DNA of 64,000 nucleotides from Luteibacter sp. 9135 (GTDB lineage: Bacteria; Pseudomonadota; Gammaproteobacteria; Xanthomonadales; Rhodanobacteraceae). This document shows positions 58,653-64,000 of this stretch, piece after piece (position 1 is the stretch's first letter; every line of letters starts with the position of its first letter). The stretch covers positions 1,915,501 to 1,979,500 of the forward strand of contig NZ_JQNB01000001.1 of the NCBI RefSeq assembly GCF_000745005.1. The letters are read 5' to 3'. Both the position numbers and the translations under genes were made by a program. The notes beneath the pieces are model-generated. The model saw only the letters and a list, made by a program, of their open reading frames with translations. It was not told the DNA's origin and made no database searches.

Positions 58653-60143
58653 TCAACTTGCGCGTACGCGTTCACTGGAGCTGGGAATGCGCATCGCTTC
58701 CCGGTACTTGGCCACCGTACGGCGAGCGACCTGAATGCCGCGTCGATGGAGTTCTTCGGCCAGCGCCTGGTCGGACAGCGGGCGCCGGGCGTCTTCGGCC
58801 GTGATCAGCTTGCGCAGCATGGCCTGGATGGCCGTGGCCGAGGCGCTGCCGCCGTCTTCGGTAGAGACGCCGCTGGAAAAGAAGTGTTTCAGCTCGAAGG
58901 TGCCGCGCGGGGTGTGCATGTATTTGCGCGTGGTGACCCGGGAGATGGTCGATTCGTGCATGCCCACCTCTTCGGCCACCTCGCGCAGCACCAGCGGATG
59001 CATGGCTTCCGGGCCGTAATCGAGGAAGGCGCTCTGCCGGCGGACGATGACCTCGGCGACCTTGGTCAGGGTTTCCGCACGGGATTGCAGGCTTTTCAGC
59101 AGCCAGCGGGCCTCCTGCAACTGTCCCTTCATCCAGGTGGCATCGTCGCCGCGTGCTCGGGCGATCAGGTTGCAATAGTGCTGGTTGAGGCCCAGCCGCG
59201 GCTGGGAGTCGGGGTTGAGGCTGACGTGCCAGCGACCACCCTCGCGCCGTGCATACACGTCGGGCGCGACGTATTCCACGGGCGTGGCATCCAGGGCCGC
59301 GCCGGGGCGCGGATCGAGGCTGCGGATCAGTGCGGCCGCTGCGGCCACGTCGGCCTCGGCGGCCTTCAGCTTGCGGGCGATCCGGACGCTGTCGTTGCGG
59401 GCCAGCAGTTCCAGTTCCTCGTTGACGATGCGGATCGCCAGGTCGCGATACGGTGTTTCCGCCGCGAACTGGGATAACTGGCAGAGCAGGCAGTCGCGCA
59501 GGTCGAGGCTGGCGATACCGGTGGGATCGAAGCGCTGCACCCGCTGGCGCACGGCTTCGATCTCGCCGACGCCCGGTCGCAGCTCGGCGGGCAGGGCGGC
59601 TTCCACCGCCTCCACGCCATCACGCAGGTAGCCGTCCTCGTCCAGCGCGTGGATGATCGCCGTGGCGATCGCGTGGTCGCGGGGCGAGAACTGGGACAGG
59701 TTGAGCTGCCACTCCAGGTGTTGCTGCAGGCTCTGTGGCGCGGCGTTCTGCGGTTCGAAGCCGTCCTCGTCACCCCCGCCGCTGGCTCGCGAGGAGGCGC
59801 TGCCACCGTAGTCGCTCGCCTCGCCGTGGAAGCGGTCGTCCTCCCATTCCGGCGCGAGTTCTTCGGATGGGGTGGCAGTGGACTCGTCGTCCTTGGCGGA
59901 CTTGGGGGTTTCCTGGCGGGACGGGTAATCGTTATCGAAGTCCGGCCCGTCCGTGGACTCGCCGTCCGGATCGGCTTCCGCCTCGGCATCCTCGGCGAAC
60001 TCGAGCAGCGGGTTGCCCTCGGCGATCTGGCGGAGCTCCGCTTCGAGCTCCAGCTGCGACAACTGCAGCAGGCGGATGGCCTGCTGCAGTTGGGGCGTCA
60101 GCGTGAGCTGCTGGTTGAGGCGAAACTGGAGTCCGGGTTTCAT
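58653..60143 (-). CDS. rpoN: RNA polymerase sigma-54 factor
   Basis: 496 aa. The Gln-rich activator-interacting N-terminus (LNQQLTLTPQLQQAIRLLQL) is followed by an acidic, poorly conserved segment (about 60-135) and the core-binding and DNA-binding domains. The RpoN box is intact (ARRTVAKYREAM), as is VGMHESTISRVTTRKYMHTP. It directs transcription at -24/-12 promoters with AAA+ activators. The 111-base gap to lptB upstream might hold its own promoter. Confidence 0.97.
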   Translation of the reverse strand: MKPGLQFRLNQQLTLTPQLQQAIRLLQLSQLELEAELRQIAEGNPLLEFAEDAEAEADPDGESTDGPDFDNDYPSRQETPKSAKDDESTATPSEELAPEWEDDRFHGEASDYGGSASSRASGGGDEDGFEPQNAAPQSLQQHLEWQLNLSQFSPRDHAIATAIIHALDEDGYLRDGVEAVEAALPAELRPGVGEIEAVRQRVQRFDPTGIASLDLRDCLLCQLSQFAAETPYRDLAIRIVNEELELLARNDSVRIARKLKAAEADVAAAAALIRSLDPRPGAALDATPVEYVAPDVYARREGGRWHVSLNPDSQPRLGLNQHYCNLIARARGDDATWMKGQLQEARWLLKSLQSRAETLTKVAEVIVRRQSAFLDYGPEAMHPLVLREVAEEVGMHESTISRVTTRKYMHTPRGTFELKHFFSSGVSTEDGGSASATAIQAMLRKLITAEDARRPLSDQALAEELHRRGIQVARRTVAKYREAMRIPSSSERVRAS

Positions 60144-60254
60144 GCCTGCGATGCGTTAGGGGTTCAATGGCATCCTAACCCCATGCGACGTGCACAACCA
60201 GCATCCGCGCAGGCCGGACGTTCCGGCCGAATTCGCGTCACGCCCAGGCGTGGA

Positions 60255-60974
60255 TCAGATCCGGAATTCACGTCCCAGGTACACCTCACGGACCTTCTCG
60301 TCGGCGAGGATGTGCTGCGGCGTGCCGCGGGCGAGCACCTCGCCGTCGTTGAGAATGTAGGCGCGGTCGCAGATGCCTAAGGTCTCGCGGACATTGTGGT
60401 CGGTGATGAGCACGCCGATGCCGCGTTCCTTCAGGTGACGGACGATGCGCTGGATCTCGCCCACGGAGATGGGATCGACGCCCGCGAACGGTTCATCCAG
60501 CAGCATGTAGCGCGGCCGTGCGGCCAGGGCGCGGGCGATCTCGACACGTCGACGCTCGCCACCGGACAGGCTGATGCCTTTCTGGTCGGCGATGTGGGCG
60601 ATCTTCAGTTCGTCGAGCAGGCTGTCCAGTTCGTCGTCGCGCTGCTTCTGGGTCATGCCCTCGCGCAGTTCCAGCACCGCCATGATGTTGTCCGACACGC
60701 TGAGCCGGCGGAACACCGAGGCTTCCTGGGGCAGGTAGCCGATGCCCAGCTTGGCGCGCGCGTGCATCGGCAGACCGGTGATGTCCTTCTCGTCGAGCTT
60801 GATCACGCCGGCATCGGCCTGGATGAGACCGACCACCATGTAGAAGCAGGTGGTCTTGCCGGCACCGTTGGGACCGAGCAGGCCGACGACCTCGCCTTCG
60901 CTGATGGAAAAAGCGAAGTCGCGAACCACCTTGCGGGCGCGGAAACGCTTTTGCAGGCCTTGGGCTGAAAGCAT
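60255..60974 (-). CDS. lptB: LPS export ABC transporter ATP-binding protein LptB
   Basis: 239 aa. Walker [21 protein letters not shown], signature [20 protein letters not shown], Walker [22 protein letters not shown]-loop [11 protein letters not shown]. Two copies drive LPS extraction from the inner membrane with LptFG (not in window). It starts four bases after the lptA stop. Confidence 0.97.
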   Translation of the reverse strand: MLSAQGLQKRFRARKVVRDFAFSISEGEVVGLLGPNGAGKTTCFYMVVGLIQADAGVIKLDEKDITGLPMHARAKLGIGYLPQEASVFRRLSVSDNIMAVLELREGMTQKQRDDELDSLLDELKIAHIADQKGISLSGGERRRVEIARALAARPRYMLLDEPFAGVDPISVGEIQRIVRHLKERGIGVLITDHNVRETLGICDRAYILNDGEVLARGTPQHILADEKVREVYLGREFRI

Positions 60975-60978
60975 CGGG

Positions 60979-61560
60979 TCAGGGCTTCTTCGGGGTGGGG
61001 GCGGGCGTGGCCGGCTTCGCGGGCGCGGCGCCCGGCGGCGGGTTCTTCGGCTGGAAGGTCATGTGCACGGGCGCGCCGCCGGAGCTTTCGCCGGTCATCG
61101 TGCTGTCCTTCGTGTTGTACGTGAGCTTGTCGCCTTCGGCGCTGCCCTTCACCGGCTGCTTGACCTTCGCGTTGCCCGTGAGCACGGCGTAGTCCTGGTC
61201 GACCTTGTAGTCGATGTTCAGGGCCTGGCCGTCCATCGGGTTGTCGTCGTCGTCCAGCTGGTGGATGGTGGCCGGCTTGCCGTCGACGATGATGCGCGTG
61301 ATCGAGTTGTTGGCGTCGAGGAAACCCGTCGCTTTGTCGCCGGTGATTTTCAGCGTGCCCTGGGTGATCACCACGCTGCCCGTCCAGATGACCTTGCCGT
61401 TGGGCTGCTGCGAGCCGTCGAAGGATTTGGAATCGACGTTGGCCGGCTGCTGGCGGTCGGACTGCTTGGCGGCCACGGGCAGGCTGGCCACCAGCGCCAG
61501 TCCGAGCACCGCGAGGAGGGCCTTAGCGCTTGGCGGGCAGGTACGTGCTGTGGACTGCAT
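60979..61560 (-). CDS. lptA: LPS transport periplasmic protein LptA
   Basis: 193 aa from the ATG at 61560. Signal peptide ([20 protein letters not shown]), then OstA/LptA strands: [58 protein letters not shown]. It bridges LPS across the periplasm. The C-terminal ~25 residues are Pro/Ala-rich, an addition compared with E. coli LptA. The start overlaps the lptC end by 38 bases. Confidence 0.93.
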   Translation of the reverse strand: MQSTARTCPPSAKALLAVLGLALVASLPVAAKQSDRQQPANVDSKSFDGSQQPNGKVIWTGSVVITQGTLKITGDKATGFLDANNSITRIIVDGKPATIHQLDDDDNPMDGQALNIDYKVDQDYAVLTGNAKVKQPVKGSAEGDKLTYNTKDSTMTGESSGGAPVHMTFQPKNPPPGAAPAKPATPAPTPKKP

Positions 61561-62122
61561 CGAGGAGCTCCAGGTGCTTGGTATCGAGATTGGCGCGCAT
61601 GCCAACGCCGTTCATTGTAGAGGTTCCCTGGACGATCCGGGCTGCCTCGGCCGTCTCCAGGCGGTTCTCCTTGGGCCACGCGGTGACCTCGGAGGTGTCG
61701 ATGCTGGCCGGCGGCGTCTGCGCGAAGGCCACGCGGTCCATGTGGACCTTGCCCTGCAGTTTCAGCACGGTGCCATCCTTGTTGACCCAGCCGTACTGCG
61801 AATGGCCCTTCCACGGCGGCACGTCCACTTCCTTGGTGGACGGCAGCACGAAGTCGGGCGCGTTGATATAGAGCGAATCGTCACCCTCGCGCCGTTCGAG
61901 GTGCGGGGCGATGAGGGTGAAGGCCAGCTTGCCCTGCTCGTTGTAGGAGTCCAGGTCGAAGTTGGTCAGCACGTAGCCAGAGCGCGGTGGGCCGACGAAA
62001 TCCTGCAGTTTCTTCTGCGGTGCCACCCAGTAATACAGCAGCACGCTGGCGCCCAGCGCCACGACGAGGATGCCGGCGATGCCACCGGCGCTGCGATCCT
62101 TGAGCAGGTTGAGTGCGCTCAC
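61523..62122 (-). CDS. lptC: LPS export system protein LptC
   Basis: 199 aa with one N-terminal membrane anchor (AGGIAGILVVALGASVLLYY) and the LptC/YrbK fold after it: GYVLTNFDLDSYNEQGKLAF, DGTVLKLQGKVHMDRVAF, TEVTAWPKENRLETAEAARI-like block. It passes LPS from LptB2FG to LptA. The ATG overlaps the kdsC stop (ATGA). Confidence 0.92.
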   Translation of the reverse strand: MSALNLLKDRSAGGIAGILVVALGASVLLYYWVAPQKKLQDFVGPPRSGYVLTNFDLDSYNEQGKLAFTLIAPHLERREGDDSLYINAPDFVLPSTKEVDVPPWKGHSQYGWVNKDGTVLKLQGKVHMDRVAFAQTPPASIDTSEVTAWPKENRLETAEAARIVQGTSTMNGVGMRANLDTKHLELLDAVHSTYLPAKR

Positions 62123-62667
62123 TGCCAGCGATCCCGTTCGGCTTCGGCCTTGCCCTGGGCGGCAAGGATCATGTCGGCGACTTCGCGGGCGGCGCCGTAA
62201 CCACCGGACAGGCGGGTACGCCAGTGGGCGCGCTCCGCCACCCAGGGATGGGCATTGGCCACGGCGACCGACAGCCCGGCGATACCCATGGCCGGCAGGT
62301 CGGGGAGGTCGTCGCCGACGAAGGCGGCCTGCTCCGGCGTCAGGCGCAGGGCGCTGAGCAGCTCGTTGAGGCAGGCGCGCTTGTCCTTCTGGCCCTGGTA
62401 GACGTGCGGGATGCCCAGTTCCTCGGCGCGCAGGGAGACCGGATGGCTGATCCGCGCGGTGATGATCGCGACCTTGACGCCGTTTTCCTGCAGGCGCTTC
62501 AGACCGAGGCCGTCATGCACGTGGAAAACCTTGGTCTCGCGACCGTCCTCGCCGTACCAGAGGCGACCGTCGGTCAGCGTGCCATCCACGTCGAAGACGA
62601 CGATGCGCACGCGGGCCGCACGTTCGGCGATATCGGCGGGAATGTCGGTGTAATGCGTATAGGCCAT
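62119..62667 (-). CDS. kdsC: 3-deoxy-D-manno-octulosonate 8-phosphate phosphatase KdsC
   Basis: 182 aa, HAD type C0. Nucleophile motif VRIVVFDVDGTLTDGRLWYG, motif II IITARIS, motif IV FVGDDLPDLPAMGIAGLSVA. It removes phosphate from KDO-8-phosphate to give KDO for the LPS inner core. It is the second gene after kdsD in the operon. Confidence 0.95.
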   Translation of the reverse strand: MAYTHYTDIPADIAERAARVRIVVFDVDGTLTDGRLWYGEDGRETKVFHVHDGLGLKRLQENGVKVAIITARISHPVSLRAEELGIPHVYQGQKDKRACLNELLSALRLTPEQAAFVGDDLPDLPAMGIAGLSVAVANAHPWVAERAHWRTRLSGGYGAAREVADMILAAQGKAEAERDRWQ

Positions 62668-62721
62668 GGGATCGATATGGGGACGAAAGGGCGCGTCGGG
62701 GAGCCGCGCCGGGTCCGGTCG

Positions 62722-63735
62722 TCAGACGACGCGGGCGCGAAGCAGGTCGTGGATGTTCAGCGCGCCGACCACCTTGCCGGAGGGGTCGGTGACCAGCAGC
62801 GCGTTGATCTGGTGTTTTTCCATCAGCTGGGCCGCCTCGACGGCCAGCTTGTCCGAGCCGATGGTCTTCGGGCCGCGGGTCATCAGTTCGCCCACGGTGG
62901 CGCCGCGCAGGTCCACATCGTCGTCGTCGAGCGCACGGCGAAGATCGCCGTCGGTGAACACGCCGAGCAGGTGGCCCTCGCCGTCGATCACCGCAGTCAT
63001 GCCCAGGTGCTTGCGGGTCATTTCCACCAGCGCCTCGCTGACCGAGGCATCCACGCCGATGCGCGGCACGTCGTCACCGGTGTGCATGACGTCGGCGATG
63101 TGCAGCAAGAGCCGGCGCCCGAGGCTGCCGGCCGGATGCGAACGGGCGAAGTCGTCCGAGGTGAAGCCTCGCGCCTCGAGCAGGGCCACGGCCAGGGCAT
63201 CGCCCATAACCAGGGCGGCGGTGGTGCTGGAGGTCGGTGCGAGCCCGTGGGGACACGCCTCGGACGGCACGTTGGCGTCGATGTTGACCTCGGCCTGCCG
63301 CGCCAGCGACGACCGCGGGTTACCGGTGATGGCGATCAGCGGAATGCCCTGGCGCTTGACCGCGGGAAGGATGAAGAGCAATTCGTCCGTTTCCCCGGAA
63401 TAGGAGATGCCCAGCAGGATGTCATCCGGCTGGATCATGCCGAGGTCACCGTGGCTGGCCTCGGCGGGGTGGACGAAGAACGACGGAGTGCCCGTGGAGG
63501 CCAGCGTGGCGGCGATCTTGCGGGCCACGTGGCCGGACTTGCCCATGCCGGACACCACGACACGTCCCTTGCAGGCCAGGATCATCCGGCACGCCTCGAC
63601 AAAGGTGGCGTCGATCTTCGTTTCCAGCGCCCGGATGGCCGCGGCTTCCGTGACGATCACCGTACGGGCGCTGCGCACGACAGCTTCGACGTTCACGGCG
63701 GAATGATCGGTGGGCGGGGCGGTGCGGGCGTTCAT
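62722..63735 (-). CDS. kdsD: Arabinose-5-phosphate isomerase KdsD
   Basis: 337 aa from the ATG at 63735. SIS sugar-isomerase domain (VVVSGMGKSGHVARKIAATL, STGTPSFFVHPAEASHGDLG, LGISYSGETDELLFILPAVK) followed by two CBS domains (VSEALVEMTRKHLGMTAVID, LAVEAAQLMEKHQINALLVT). It makes arabinose 5-phosphate from ribulose 5-phosphate, the first step to KDO. It heads the minus-strand operon; the 171 bases to the divergent IbaG-like gene should hold promoters. Confidence 0.96.
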   Translation of the reverse strand: MNARTAPPTDHSAVNVEAVVRSARTVIVTEAAAIRALETKIDATFVEACRMILACKGRVVVSGMGKSGHVARKIAATLASTGTPSFFVHPAEASHGDLGMIQPDDILLGISYSGETDELLFILPAVKRQGIPLIAITGNPRSSLARQAEVNIDANVPSEACPHGLAPTSSTTAALVMGDALAVALLEARGFTSDDFARSHPAGSLGRRLLLHIADVMHTGDDVPRIGVDASVSEALVEMTRKHLGMTAVIDGEGHLLGVFTDGDLRRALDDDDVDLRGATVGELMTRGPKTIGSDKLAVEAAQLMEKHQINALLVTDPSGKVVGALNIHDLLRARVV

Positions 63736-63906
63736 GCGGCCTCGGGAGTCCGGGTGGTGGCTTCTGACCCGGGATGTCCATTTCTGCGACACCGGATTTC
63801 CATTACCATTACATATTCTCATTTTATCGGCGCCGCCATCGACCGGTGGTTCAGGGTCCGTTTCGGAACCCTCCCGGGCGCGGCACATCCCCTCATCGGA
63901 GAACCC

Positions 63907-64000
63907 ATGGACGCTGCGCGCATCCAGGCATTGATCGAAGCCGGCCTGCCCGGTGCCAGGGTCGCCGTTCACGGCGACGACGGCGTTCATTTCGAAGCCG
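63907..64000 (+). CDS. BolA/IbaG-family protein (3' truncated by window)
   Basis: The first 31 codons read MDAARIQALIEAGLPGARVA, then VHGDDGVHFEA, as in the start of IbaG/YrbA BolA-type proteins (leading helix, then the VxGDGxHF strand). GGAG lies about ten bases before the ATG. In many gammaproteobacteria ibaG precedes murA near the lpt operon, which fits its place here. The rest is outside the window. Confidence 0.82.
   Translation, partial: MDAARIQALIEAGLPGARVAVHGDDGVHFEA

Noticed and set aside
63800..63830. Fur-box-like half site (AATGAGAAT on the minus strand)
   Set aside because: Only one half matches; the second half of the palindrome is absent.

Overview
The window is GC-rich with dense, often overlapping genes. 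It reads as the chromosome of a Gram-negative gammaproteobacterium close to the Xanthomonadales, most like the Rhodanobacteraceae (Luteibacter/Dyella type). The evidence is an LPS transport operon (kdsD-kdsC-lptC-lptA-lptB-rpoN-hpf) joined to hprK-rapZ-EIIA-HPr-ptsI, GTP-type pckG, a long membrane FadE, a STAS-MlaE fusion and many TGTAGGAGC-type intergenic palindromes. The genus is inference; no rRNA or tRNA gene was recognised to settle it.

Layout. 1-4801: end of a polysaccharide export module (Wzt-like ATPase cut by the window edge, a methyltransferase with a coiled-coil tail, a double-domain GT2). 4848-16454: a long minus-strand operon that reads as a polyprenyl-phosphate-arabinose pathway: HAD-UbiA phosphoribosyltransferase, DprE1-like oxidase, DprE2-like reductase, GtrA-like protein, three multi-spanning membrane proteins of GT-C type, an epimerase and an FAD oxidoreductase. 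16539-22945: etfBA and ETF:ubiquinone oxidoreductase, separated by three tandem paralogous GT2 genes. 23106-28545: amidase, AlkB-like dioxygenase and an Mla-type phospholipid transport operon. 28671-30263: gcvT and gcvH. 30697-31368: a MetJ repressor domain fused in frame to a histone H1-like lysine/alanine tail. 31603-38710: TonB-like protein, beta-lactamase-fold hydrolase with its own basic tail, MFS-like transporter, CBS protein, GT2, mtgA and hslO. 38943-43059: a GAF-GAF-GGDEF-EAL protein and a secreted protein of unknown function.

43060-45297 is a repeat-rich island. It holds REP-like palindromes and two inverted copies of a roughly 250-280 bp element with near-perfect terminal inverted repeats. 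One copy is split by a 1,235-bp IS3-family element with TG...CA ends and a GGC target duplication. 45298-53313: DUF4097/anti-sigma/ECF sigma operon, pckG, a TetR regulator, an alpha/beta hydrolase and fadE. 53718-63735: a minus-strand chromosomal block linking LPS core/transport, sigma-54, ribosome hibernation and a regulatory phosphotransferase system, in which ptsI is broken by a one-base frameshift. The start of a BolA/IbaG-like gene lies at the right edge.

The most notable signals are the MetJ-histone fusion, the arabinose-donor cluster with its HAD-UbiA fusion, the TIR-bearing repeat with its IS insertion, and the ptsI frameshift. Antisense ORFs several hundred codons long are common here because of the high GC content, and they were discarded.
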